10,893 nucleotides of DNA from an uncultured Rikenellaceae bacterium (lineage in GTDB: Bacteria > Bacteroidota > Bacteroidia > Bacteroidales > Rikenellaceae). Both the position numbers and the translations under genes were made by a program. Positions within the stretch are counted from its first letter, which is position 1; each line of letters starts with the position of its first letter. The stretch lies in NCBI GenBank assembly GCA_947054185.1, contig CAMRVW010000071.1:1-10893 (forward strand), read 5' to 3'. The notes below the pieces were generated by a model. The model searched no databases. It was not told the origin of the DNA and worked only from the letters and a program-made list of their open reading frames with translations. Positions 1 to 7,009 of this stretch are shown in pieces.

Positions 1-57
1 ACGGAGCATCCCTTTATATTTTGCTGCACTGTTTCCGCACCCTTTCCGCGATGGTCA

Positions 58-101
58 TGGCCCATTTTGAATATAATTAAGGCACAAAATCCCCAGGGCC
101 A
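58..101. repeat. Interrupted inverted repeat
   Basis: The left arm TGGCCCATTTTG (58-69) pairs with CAAAAT (85-90) and GGGCCA (96-101). A 5-nt bulge, CCCCA, sits in the right arm, and the loop is AT-rich. Neither side carries a T-tract, so it is not an obvious terminator. It ends 4 nt before the perfect inverted repeat at 105-162. Confidence 0.6.
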
Positions 102-162
102 AAAACGGAAAATGTGATAAAGGTGTGAGACCTTTGTCGAAACACCTTTATCACATTTTCCG
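101..162 (-). terminator. Perfect 22-bp inverted repeat, probable terminator of the AsmA transcript
   Basis: Bases 105-126 and 141-162 are exact reverse complements (22 bp) around a 14-nt loop (127-140). Read leftward, the direction of the AsmA-like gene, the stem closes into TTTTT (complement of 101-105), as an intrinsic terminator would. The other direction has no T-tract. The stem is longer and more perfect than most bacterial terminators, so a small mobile or recombination element is an alternative. A shorter competing hairpin, AAAGGT-GTGAG-ACCTTT, lies at 119-135. Confidence 0.55.
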
Positions 163-200
163 TACATCTGTTCTTAGTTTGTCCTCAAAAATATCAAAAT

Positions 201-215
201 GGGGTCTGAGACCCC
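201..215. repeat. Short hairpin GGGGTC-TGA-GACCCC
   Basis: Six perfectly paired bases flank a 3-nt loop. The core GGTCTGAGACC resembles GGTGTGAGACC at 122-132 inside the larger inverted repeat. No T-tract follows on either strand. Function unknown. Confidence 0.6.
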
Positions 216-236
216 TCTCCCGGAAGGGCCGCCGGA

Positions 237-294
237 GGCAGTGCAAGCAAAATAACCGCAGTTCCCGCAAAACAAAACGGCAGTGTCGGCAAAA
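237..294. repeat. Three imperfect tandem units of 16 nt, period 20-22 nt
   Basis: The units are GGCAGTGCAAGCAAAA (237-252), CGCAGTTCCCGCAAAA (257-272) and GGCAGTGTCGGCAAAA (279-294). The shared core is GCAGT at the left and GCAAAA at the right. The array ends 9 nt from the stop codon of the AsmA-like gene, so it would be the first part of that mRNA's 3' untranslated region. Confidence 0.65.
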
Positions 295-303
295 CGATGG
301 TTG

Positions 304-3300
304 TCACTGCCTGGCTGCGGGTGTCCGTTTGGGTACCCTTATTGCGTTATCTCGTTTTATCTCGGTTATGAGGGTGTTGCGTATGCTGTCGACGTTGTGG
401 TCTATCTCTCCGAAGTCGGCCTTTTTGAGTTTTGCTTTGGTTACCTTGAAGTCGAAGTCGTCGAGGTCGCCGAATATGTCGACGCCGAGCTTGAACGGTA
501 TCGGCGACTTGATTACCGATATGTTGTACTTGAAGTCGATGTCGAGGTTGTCGGTTATTGTCTGAGTGCCGCCCACAATGGCCCTGTAACGGTCTATCTC
601 AATCTCGAAGGGAGGTACGTCTATGCGGCCCTCCCGTGCCAACAGACTGACGGCCAAGGTGTCTATCATGTTACGCTTTTTGTTCTTGAACATAAGCATG
701 CGCGATATCTTGGTGAATGTCTCGGTGTCGAGCAGCACCATGTTGTTGCCGTTGAGTGTCACCACACCCTTTAGCGACGGCATCTTTATGGTCATGTCCT
801 TGTTGAGATTGCCTATCACTGCGGCACTCAGGTCGACGTTGCCTTCAATGTCCTTTATCATGGGAGTGACCTCGACAATCGACGGCATCAGCTTGCTTAT
901 CTGCGATATGTCAATGTCGTCGGCGGTGAGGTAAGCCTTGAGATATGCTCCGCGGCGGTTGTTGGCCCTGTAATAGAGCTGGGCGTTCATCTCTGCGCCC
1001 AAGCCGTGCATGTTGAAGTTTTTGAGCCTCAGGGCACCCCTGTTGACATAGGCGGCACCTTTGAGACGGGTGAATATAAGGTCTGCAAACCGCAGGGTGT
1101 CGACATCTAACGACAGGTCCATCTTGACGCCCCGCGGCACCATAAACACTGTCAGGGTGGTGTCGCCCTCCGCTTTTGAAGCCTTGGCCATGTGCTCGCC
1201 GTTGACAATATCCTCTGCCGACACCCGTTCGCTCTCAGCAGGCCTCGTTATGGCGACCACGGTGGAAGAGCCGCCCTCCGACGCGGTTATCTCGGCCTCC
1301 ACCATGTTGGCATATTCGGCAGCGGCATCGAGCGCGGCCATCAGCTCGTTGGTGTTGATGTTGCGAGACGATATGCTGACGTTACCCTCCAGACGGCTCC
1401 GTTTGTTGCCGAACAATACTTTGAGCAGGTTGTCTGTCCACCCTGTCACCGTTATGTCAGAGCTTCCCACCGTCATGCGCGCGCGCCTTAGCGTTATGCG
1501 CGAGCCGTCTATGCTGGCTGTCGACACCGGCATCTTTACAACCAACGGGAATATGTCGGAATAAAACTCGAACCCGGCAAACCCGACGCCTCCTTTGAGG
1601 TGCCAGTCTATGGCGCCCCTCTGCGATGGAGCCAGAGCCGTCAGCTTGAAGCCGCTCTTGTATAACGACACATAGGCGTTGGTCAGCTGTGACGATGCTT
1701 TCAGCGAGTCGGTGTTGATGGTGCCTGTGAAGAGCGGACGCTTGCTGTGAGGTGCTGACGGCTCCATCTTGAGCGACACCTTAGAGCTTCTCACCGATCC
1801 GTCGAGCGTGTCTGTTATGTGGGCGTCGAAGCTGGCTATTGCAATCTCGGCATATACCGTCGAGAGGGTGGTGGTGTCGGGTGCGCGTCGACTGTCGGCC
1901 TTGAGGTTGATGCCTGCCAGATTGATGCGGGTGCCGTTCCGCGACCTGAAGCCCATGCCGTTTAGATATACGCTTGCCGTGAGGTTGGAAGTGTCTGGTG
2001 CGAGCTTGCCTTTGTCGACCGAGCGTCCGAAGTTAAACTCGCCTGTCTTCATGCTGGCGTAAAAATAGCTGCTGTCGGGCGTCGGTGTGCGGTGGCTGTC
2101 ATAGGCTATGGTCACGTTGTCAAACTTGCTTATACCGTCAAGCCACATGGCGCCGAAATCTTTCTGCCTCAACTCGCTGAGCTTGAAACGTCCTTTCATG
2201 CAGGTGCTGTTTTTGCCTCGCAACACCATGCCGTCGGCCAGTGGAAACACAGACGTTATGCCCGTGAGGTCTATGTCACCGTCGACATCGAACTTCACGG
2301 CGGGGTCGCCCAGCAGGTTTATCGCCTTGGCAGTCATCTTAATGTCGGCCGGGCCGCTCACAAGCTCGAGTTTCTTTATCTCGGCATGCGAGTCGCTCTC
2401 TTTCATGGGGTCTATGAAGGCTGTTATCTCGGCATCGAGACGGTCAACCCCCAACGGCATCTTGTCATAGTGAAACGATGCGTTGTCAATCCTCATGCGG
2501 GCATCTATTGTCGGCAATATGTTTTTGCCGTAAAAGCCCTCCATGCGGGCTGTCAGCAGTGTGCTGCCGTCCGATTTCATGCCCACGTCCTTGCGCAATA
2601 TGCTCGACGGCACATACGATAGCACCTCGGCGAACGACGATGCCTTAACCCCGAATCCCACTTTTACGGCCACACGCCTTGCCACGCTGTCGCCCCTTAG
2701 TGTTCCGGCGGCCCCGAAGCCTAAGGCGCCCACCTTGAAACGGGCGGTGTCTATGCTGAGCAACAGCGAGTCGGGGTTGTATCTCAATTGGGAGTTGATG
2801 TTGAGCGACACGCGGCGCATCAGAAGCTCGCCCGCCTGCCACATGATAAGGTCTTTGAAGTCGACACGTGCTTTCACGGCACTGAACCTCTCAGACAATA
2901 TGCCCGACATCTTTATGCCTATGCTGTCGGTCGAAGCGTAAAAACGGTTGCTCCGGTCGTCTATCACAACGCGTCCGCGGTCTATGATGAACCTTTTGAC
3001 GGCTAAGTCGAACTTCACCGTCGAGCTGTCGGCCTGCCGGCTGTCAGAGAGGCGGAATACCGACAGAGCCGAGCGCCCCGTGGAGTCGACATAGAGATAT
3101 ATGTCGGGCTTTGTCAGTTTCACGCGTCCCACCCTCACCTTGTTTTTGGTAAGGTATGCCACAGGGTTTACGGCGGCCACCGCACGGTCAACCCTCACAA
3201 GGGGCTCGGGCGTCCAGTCGGGCGATATGCTCAGACTGTCTATGGCCACCGAAAAACGCGGAAATGTCGAAAAGAATGTCAGGTCGACGCGCGCCACCTT

Positions 3301-3468
3301 CACATCGGCGTCTATATATTGCGCTGCCAGACGGTTAACCACCGGCGTTATCTTCTCGGGCGTGAATATGAAGTTTATGACCAAAACGATGGCTATCGTC
3401 ACAATGGCCACGATGGTTCCGAGTATGGCCAACCCCCGTTTGATTCCTTTTTTTACTCCCGGTTTCAT
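304..3468 (-). CDS. AsmA-like inner-membrane-anchored envelope protein
   Basis: A 1054-residue protein of the AsmA/TamB-like superfamily. It has a short basic N-terminus, one membrane segment at about residues 13-35 and then a long, beta-rich periplasmic region. The stretch right after the membrane segment (ITPVVNRLAAQYIDADVKVA, then FFSTFPRF and the S-L-S-I-S strand) is typical of the AsmA N-terminus. The C-terminal part (about 880-1020), with TETFTKISRMLMFKNK and then LDIDFKYNISVIKSPIPFK, matches the Bacteroidetes AsmA C-terminal region. A low-complexity Ala/Glu/Ser-rich linker lies at about 700-760. Enterobacterial relatives (TamB, YhdP, YdbH) move phospholipids toward the outer membrane. 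A similar role here is inference. The gene starts 106 nt after the rhomboid gene and is probably last in its transcript. The ATG at 3466-3468 is supported by the membrane anchor directly behind it. Confidence 0.88.
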   Translation of the reverse strand: MKPGVKKGIKRGLAILGTIVAIVTIAIVLVINFIFTPEKITPVVNRLAAQYIDADVKVARVDLTFFSTFPRFSVAIDSLSISPDWTPEPLVRVDRAVAAVNPVAYLTKNKVRVGRVKLTKPDIYLYVDSTGRSALSVFRLSDSRQADSSTVKFDLAVKRFIIDRGRVVIDDRSNRFYASTDSIGIKMSGILSERFSAVKARVDFKDLIMWQAGELLMRRVSLNINSQLRYNPDSLLLSIDTARFKVGALGFGAAGTLRGDSVARRVAVKVGFGVKASSFAEVLSYVPSSILRKDVGMKSDGSTLLTARMEGFYGKNILPTIDARMRIDNASFHYDKMPLGVDRLDAEITAFIDPMKESDSHAEIKKLELVSGPADIKMTAKAINLLGDPAVKFDVDGDIDLTGITSVFPLADGMVLRGKNSTCMKGRFKLSELRQKDFGAMWLDGISKFDNVTIAYDSHRTPTPDSSYFYASMKTGEFNFGRSVDKGKLAPDTSNLTASVYLNGMGFRSRNGTRINLAGINLKADSRRAPDTTTLSTVYAEIAIASFDAHITDTLDGSVRSSKVSLKMEPSAPHSKRPLFTGTINTDSLKASSQLTNAYVSLYKSGFKLTALAPSQRGAIDWHLKGGVGFAGFEFYSDIFPLVVKMPVSTASIDGSRITLRRARMTVGSSDITVTGWTDNLLKVLFGNKRSRLEGNVSISSRNINTNELMAALDAAAEYANMVEAEITASEGGSSTVVAITRPAESERVSAEDIVNGEHMAKASKAEGDTTLTVFMVPRGVKMDLSLDVDTLRFADLIFTRLKGAAYVNRGALRLKNFNMHGLGAEMNAQLYYRANNRRGAYLKAYLTADDIDISQISKLMPSIVEVTPMIKDIEGNVDLSAAVIGNLNKDMTIKMPSLKGVVTLNGNNMVLLDTETFTKISRMLMFKNKKRNMIDTLAVSLLAREGRIDVPPFEIEIDRYRAIVGGTQTITDNLDIDFKYNISVIKSPIPFKLGVDIFGDLDDFDFKVTKAKLKKADFGEIDHNVDSIRNTLITEIKRDNAIRVPKRTPAARQ

Positions 3469-3483
3469 GTCGTTGTCTTTGTC

Positions 3484-3503
3484 GCCGGGAAATATTGCCC
3501 GGC
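3484..3503. repeat. Small inverted repeat in the AsmA leader
   Basis: GCCGGG (3484-3489) and CCCGGC (3498-3503) pair around an 8-nt AT-rich loop. It sits 15-35 nt upstream of the AsmA start codon, so in the leftward mRNA it could fold close to the translation start. No further support for a regulatory role. Confidence 0.35.
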
Positions 3504-3540
3504 AAGATGGTGAATAAAATGTTGTTTTATGTGAGAAAGG

Positions 3541-3565
3541 CCAAGAGACGTTAACATGCTCTTGG
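3541..3565 (-). terminator. Hairpin between the rhomboid and AsmA genes, weak terminator candidate
   Basis: CCAAGAG (3541-3547) pairs with CTCTTGG (3559-3565) over an 11-nt loop, 9 nt beyond the rhomboid stop codon. On the minus strand the following bases are CCTTTCTC, a poor T-tract. It could cause partial termination or mark an RNA-processing point. I would not assume it separates the two genes fully. Confidence 0.35.
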
Positions 3566-3574
3566 AAATATTGC

Positions 3575-4195
3575 TTAAAACTTCGGATGCGACAACAGCT
3601 TAACGAACACCCCTGTCATATCGGTGTTTATGACAAAGGGCAATAAGAATCCGAATATGGCGCCCCAAATGTGTGCTTTGTGGTTTATGCCGTCACCGCC
3701 GCGCTTACCCAAATGGTTCTCGTAAAGCAGGTAACATACGGCAAACACTATGCTCGGCATGGGTATCACCCCCATAAGCAATATCTTGCCCCACGGGTCG
3801 GCCGTCACAGAGGCGAAAAGCACTGCCGACACAGCCCCCGATGCCCCTATCGAGTTATATTGCGGGGTGTTGCGAAACCTTACAATGTCGGGCACTGACG
3901 ACACCGCCATGCCGCCGAAATATAGCACCAGAAACCACGCCGTCGGGCTATGGCTTATCGCAGAGAAAAACGACTCGACATAACCGCCGAACGACCACAG
4001 CACGAATGCGTTTATGAACAGGTGCATGAAGTCGCCGTGCACAAAACCGTGCGTTATGAGTCTGTGCCACTGCCCCTTTTTTGTCATGGCATAGGGGTTG
4101 AGCGACAGACCGTAAAACAAACCGGCGTTGTTGAAACACAACACCGATACCAAAACCGTCACCGCGACGATGATAATTGTTACCGATACACTCAT
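3575..4195 (-). CDS. Rhomboid-family intramembrane serine protease
   Basis: A 206-residue multi-spanning membrane protein, the size of a compact six-helix rhomboid. The catalytic serine motif GASGA is present (Ser119), and the catalytic histidine is His175 in AHIWGAIFGF of the last core helix. The first conserved helix carries HGFVHGDFMHLFIN, with His53, His58 and Asn62 in the usual pattern for the oxyanion and loop region. Both catalytic residues are intact, so an active protease that cuts membrane proteins within the bilayer is expected. Its substrate cannot be told from the sequence. The ATG at 4193-4195 places a hydrophobic segment at once behind the start. The gene follows a 296-nt repeat-rich spacer after holA and precedes the AsmA-like gene. 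It may be co-transcribed with AsmA. Confidence 0.93.
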   Translation of the reverse strand: MSVSVTIIIVAVTVLVSVLCFNNAGLFYGLSLNPYAMTKKGQWHRLITHGFVHGDFMHLFINAFVLWSFGGYVESFFSAISHSPTAWFLVLYFGGMAVSSVPDIVRFRNTPQYNSIGASGAVSAVLFASVTADPWGKILLMGVIPMPSIVFAVCYLLYENHLGKRGGDGINHKAHIWGAIFGFLLPFVINTDMTGVFVKLLSHPKF

Positions 4196-4491
4196 TGCTT
4201 ATCTTGTTTCCACTCGTTCTTAAAAAGCCACCATTCCATCCCCGCCGTTTGCACTTCCGCTCCTTTGTCCCCGGCATTTTTACTCTCCGGAACCATTTGT
4301 CTCTCCCGCTCCATTTGTCCGCTTATCTTGGTTTTAACCGTTTTAAAAAAACATCACTTCCTCCCCCTCGCGAAATCCCAGCCCTCGCGGAAAACTCCTC
4401 CTCTTTTTTTCGAGGCAATTCCCCTTGCGGAAAAATTTCCCCACCCCCTTGGAGCTCTCGCGGAACCCCCCGCTCCCTTGCGGCCCCCGCA
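4196..4491. repeat. Repeat-rich spacer between holA and the rhomboid gene
   Basis: A 296-nt spacer with strong strand asymmetry: C/T-rich on plus, G/A-rich on the transcribed leftward RNA. The holA-proximal half has five copies of CYCTYGCGRAA-like sequence, starting at 4365, 4382, 4422, 4455 and 4475. The rhomboid-proximal half has copies of CCATTTGTCY or CCTTTGTCC (about 4262, 4291, 4311) and a direct repeat GCTTATCTTG at 4197-4206 and 4321-4330. Long plus-strand frames cross it but read as simple Pro/Leu/Ser-rich translation, with no family signature. No TAnnTTTG promoter box was seen on the leftward strand. Confidence 0.65.
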
Positions 4492-5577
4492 TTAAAAAGT
4501 CATTATCCTGAGCACCAGCTCTTTGAGCAGCTCGCCGTCACTCATGGTTCCCGATCCTCCCAATCCTTTGCTTTTGAGGTCATATTCGCGAATGGCCCCC
4601 ATTGCCAGAAAGCTCTTTCGCGTGGGATATATGGCCAGGGCGTTTTTATACTCCTTCAGGAAATAGAGGCTCGATAGCTTCAACGCGGCCATCAGTTCGT
4701 TGTCGTTGGGTGGGGGCATACGTTTGCTCCTGGCGTTCCATATCATTATGCCCATGGTAAACAGTCGTTGAAAGTGGGTGAACAACATCTGTATGGTCAC
4801 CACCAACGGATTCTCTTTTGGGTTGCGGGCGAAATGGTCGCATATCATGAGCGCCTTTGCCATGTCACCCTCCGATAGGGCGCGTGTAAGCTCAAAGTTG
4901 TTGAACTCTTTGCTTATGCCTATGTTGTCTTCTATGTCGTTTACCGTTATCGTCTTGTGGTCTGGCGACAGGCGCGTTGTCAGCTTTGTCGCCTCCTGTT
5001 CTATTTTTTGCAACGAAGTGCCCAGGTTGTCGGTAAGCATGGCTGCGGCCCGCTCGTCTATGGTGTAACCCTGCGAGGCGAACAACTCTTTGAGCCACGG
5101 TCCTATCTCATAGTCGCGCGGTCCTGTCGACTCGACAACGCATCCTGTCTCGGCGCACTTCTTGTAAAACGCCGAACGTTTGTCCACCGTGCCCCCCTTG
5201 TGCGACAACACCAATATGCACCTCTCCAACGGCGCATTGAAATATCCGGCCAGTTGCTCTATGCCTTTGAGCGCAGCCGCATCGCGCACTATCACAATGT
5301 TGTGCCCGGGCATCATGGGGTATGTGCGGCACCTCTGTATTATCTCGCCCGGAGCCACCTCGCCGCCATACACCACCTGAAGGTTGAAACCCTTGGCCTC
5401 TTCGGAAAGTATGTTGTTTTCTATGTATCCCGATATCTTGTCTATGAAAAACGGCTCTTCGCCCATGAGCAGATATACGCCACGATAAACCCCGCCACGA
5501 AGCTCCTTCATGACGGTGTTGTAACTCTCGAGCGTGTTTTTAAAGTTGCCTGAGCTCTTTACCGCTTTTTTAGCCAT
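4492..5577 (-). CDS. holA: DNA polymerase III subunit delta
   Basis: A 361-residue protein, near the usual length of HolA, the clamp-loader subunit that opens the beta sliding clamp during replication. The N-terminal signature YLLMGEEPFFIDKI (about 35-48) is the degenerate nucleotide-binding region typical of Bacteroidetes delta subunits. TYPMMPGHNIVIVRDA and then the L-V-L-S-H-K strand follow. LGTSLQKIEQEATKL (about 189-203) and ENPLVVTIQMLFTHFQRLF belong to the middle and C-terminal helical domains. The ATG at 5575-5577 gives the common MAKKA-type start and overlaps the end of mqnD by 19 nt, which suggests translational coupling. Downstream lies the repeat spacer. The grouping with menaquinone genes is probably positional and not functional. 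Confidence 0.93.
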   Translation of the reverse strand: MAKKAVKSSGNFKNTLESYNTVMKELRGGVYRGVYLLMGEEPFFIDKISGYIENNILSEEAKGFNLQVVYGGEVAPGEIIQRCRTYPMMPGHNIVIVRDAAALKGIEQLAGYFNAPLERCILVLSHKGGTVDKRSAFYKKCAETGCVVESTGPRDYEIGPWLKELFASQGYTIDERAAAMLTDNLGTSLQKIEQEATKLTTRLSPDHKTITVNDIEDNIGISKEFNNFELTRALSEGDMAKALMICDHFARNPKENPLVVTIQMLFTHFQRLFTMGIMIWNARSKRMPPPNDNELMAALKLSSLYFLKEYKNALAIYPTRKSFLAMGAIREYDLKSKGLGGSGTMSDGELLKELVLRIMTF

Positions 5578-6386
5578 ATATCATCAATGTCTGTCAGTCC
5601 GCCCACGGCAAGCAGCTTGCCCACCGCCCGGCGTCCTTCTTCGGCCAAAGATAGTGAAAATTTGTTAACAAACATGGCAATGTGTTGCTCGCACACACTG
5701 TCAGATAGTTCGCGGGCGTTGTCATGCACAAAGCGATATGAGTCGGCGGGCCTGTTCATGGCATGAAGTACGCTTCTGTAAACGGCCTCTTGCACCGAGG
5801 CTGTAACCTCGTCGCCGAGCCTGCGGTGAGCTGCTATGGCTCCTAACGGTATCGGCAGGGCAGTGGCCTCTTCCCACATCAGCCCTAAGTCGGCCACCAG
5901 CCTCAGCCCCTTGTCCTTATATGTGAAGCGCTCTTCGTGTATCAGCACCCCGGCATCAGCCTCGCCGCTCATTACAGCCTCGGCCACATCGCAAAACAGA
6001 TAAGATCGCGTGTCGAGACCGTCGCCGAAGGCATGTGCCAGCAGAAGACGCGCAGTGGTATGCTCGCCGGGTATGGCTATCTTTACATGAGCCACCTCGT
6101 CGGGATATATCTTGTGACGGCTCACCAGCAGCGGACCGTTGCCATAGCCCAATGCACTGCCCGCATCGAGCAATACATAATTGTCGGCAATGAGGGGATA
6201 GACCGCGTAACTTATCTTGCTGACGTCGGGGGTGCCGGTGAGCACTCCTCTGTTGAGCTCTTCTATGTCGCTCATCGTAAGGCTTATGTCAAAGGGTGCC
6301 GGCGGCTCCAGACGCCCTGCCACCAAGGCATCGAACATAAAGGTGTCGTTGGGACAGGTCGATATGCTCAGACTTATCTTTTTCAT
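5559..6386 (-). CDS. mqnD: 1,4-dihydroxy-6-naphthoate synthase (futalosine pathway)
   Basis: A 275-residue MqnD, which turns cyclic dehypoxanthine futalosine into 1,4-dihydroxy-6-naphthoate in the alternative menaquinone pathway. Seen in the protein: STCPNDTFMFDAL at residues 9-21 (family consensus SxCPNDTF), PGEHTTARLLL at 106-116 (substrate loop), GVLIHEERF at 146-154, whose His150 fits the proposed catalytic histidine of the family, and WEEATALPIPLG at 171-182. The frame is open for 33 more codons upstream, but those codons are antisense-like and inside mqnB. The ATG at 6384-6386 gives MKKISLSISTCPND and overlaps the mqnB stop as ATGA, so it is the start. MqnA and the radical-SAM steps (MqnE, MqnC) are not in this window. 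Confidence 0.93.
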   Translation of the reverse strand: MKKISLSISTCPNDTFMFDALVAGRLEPPAPFDISLTMSDIEELNRGVLTGTPDVSKISYAVYPLIADNYVLLDAGSALGYGNGPLLVSRHKIYPDEVAHVKIAIPGEHTTARLLLAHAFGDGLDTRSYLFCDVAEAVMSGEADAGVLIHEERFTYKDKGLRLVADLGLMWEEATALPIPLGAIAAHRRLGDEVTASVQEAVYRSVLHAMNRPADSYRFVHDNARELSDSVCEQHIAMFVNKFSLSLAEEGRRAVGKLLAVGGLTDIDDIWLKKR

Positions 6387-7009
6387 AGCGCTTCCGTTGA
6401 GTTTCGTTGCATCGTTTCGGCCAAAGACCTCACAAACAGGTTCATCTGGTGGCCGAGCCTCTTTATCGAGCCTTCGTAATCCCACTCTTTGCGGTTGAGA
6501 TCCACCTCGTTAGATATGGTTCTCAGCTCGAAGAAAGGCACCCCTGCCCGCACACACGCCTTGAAAAAAGGGGCCCCCTCCATGTTCTCTATGTCGGCAT
6601 CGTCTGTGGGGGCAAAGGGAGCCATGGCGGCGTTCATGCTGTTTGACGATGCCCGCGGCAATGTTATGCGCTCGTCAATCCACGGACATGTTATCCATTC
6701 CGATATCGGAAAGTCGAGCACGTTGTCCATGCGGGCAAGCAGACGGAAACCGTCGGGATAGAAAAATCCGAGATCGGCCTCTCTCTCTCGCTCCACAATC
6801 ACCGTGTCGCCTATCTTGAACCGCGAGTGGGCATATACGCCGGCAATGCCGCCCATCACCACCGCGTCGGGACGCTCTTTCTTTGCCAAAAGCCCTGCAA
6901 TAAATATTGCGGCATCGGTAAGCCCGACACCGCAGAAATGGGTCCTTACACCCTCGGGGGCGTCGAAATGGCGCGCCTCCGTGCGGGTGGGAAATATAAC
7001 ATCTATCAT
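6383..7009 (-). CDS. mqnB: Futalosine hydrolase
   Basis: A 208-residue nucleoside phosphorylase-fold protein. MqnB removes hypoxanthine from futalosine or a related intermediate in menaquinone synthesis. Seen: IFPTRTEARHF at the N-terminus, GVGLTDAA (27-34), VMGGIAGVYAHSRFKIGDTV (51-70), NMEGAPFF (142-149; the MEGA motif of the fold, with Glu144 for ribose binding) and ISNEVD (165-170) where the catalytic base usually lies. Adjacency and ATGA coupling to mqnD make MqnB much more likely than a general MTA/SAH nucleosidase. The frame stays open to 7216, but the extra residues translate a low-complexity repeat spacer. I chose the ATG at 7007-7009 (MIDVIFPTRTEA) because it begins at the first core strand. 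ATG at 7040-7042 is the alternative. Confidence 0.9.
   Translation of the reverse strand: MIDVIFPTRTEARHFDAPEGVRTHFCGVGLTDAAIFIAGLLAKKERPDAVVMGGIAGVYAHSRFKIGDTVIVEREREADLGFFYPDGFRLLARMDNVLDFPISEWITCPWIDERITLPRASSNSMNAAMAPFAPTDDADIENMEGAPFFKACVRAGVPFFELRTISNEVDLNRKEWDYEGSIKRLGHQMNLFVRSLAETMQRNSTEAL

Larger units (their letters stand above)
1..303. other. Gene-free region downstream of the AsmA-like gene, rich in inverted repeats
   Basis: No convincing gene lies here. Open frames on the plus strand run into the antisense of the AsmA-like gene and have no family signature. The stretch holds an interrupted inverted repeat (58-69 with 85-101), a perfect 22-bp inverted repeat (105-126 with 141-162), a short GGGGTC/GACCCC hairpin (201-215) and three imperfect tandem units next to the AsmA stop codon (237-294). 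It is best read as the 3' flank of the leftward AsmA transcript. What lies to the left of the window is unknown. Confidence 0.7.

Noticed and set aside
304..3468. Many plus-strand frames opposite the AsmA-like gene, and the long minus frame opposite the phosphatase gene (9226-9996)
   Set aside because: These are shadows caused by codon bias in the real genes. None has a family motif, a signal or a suitable start.
304..3468. Frequent GTCGAC palindromes across the AsmA-like gene
   Set aside because: They arise from the preferred codons GTC and GAC for Val-Asp and from similar codon pairs. They are spread in frame with the protein and are not a site array.
3950..4677. Two long plus-strand frames (3950-4495 and 4177-4677) crossing the holA-rhomboid spacer
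   Set aside because: They are antisense to the rhomboid gene or holA at the ends, and Pro/Leu/Ser-rich in the middle because the spacer is C/T-rich. The apparent peptide repeats simply mirror the DNA repeats.
6387..6485. Longer MqnD start 33 codons upstream
   Set aside because: The extra codons lie inside mqnB in another frame. The family begins at MKKIS...CPNDTF, and the ATGA junction is a standard coupled start.
6383..7009. MTA/SAH nucleosidase or general purine phosphorylase
   Set aside because: The fold is shared, but the ATGA link to mqnD and the MqnB-like motif spacing favour futalosine hydrolase.
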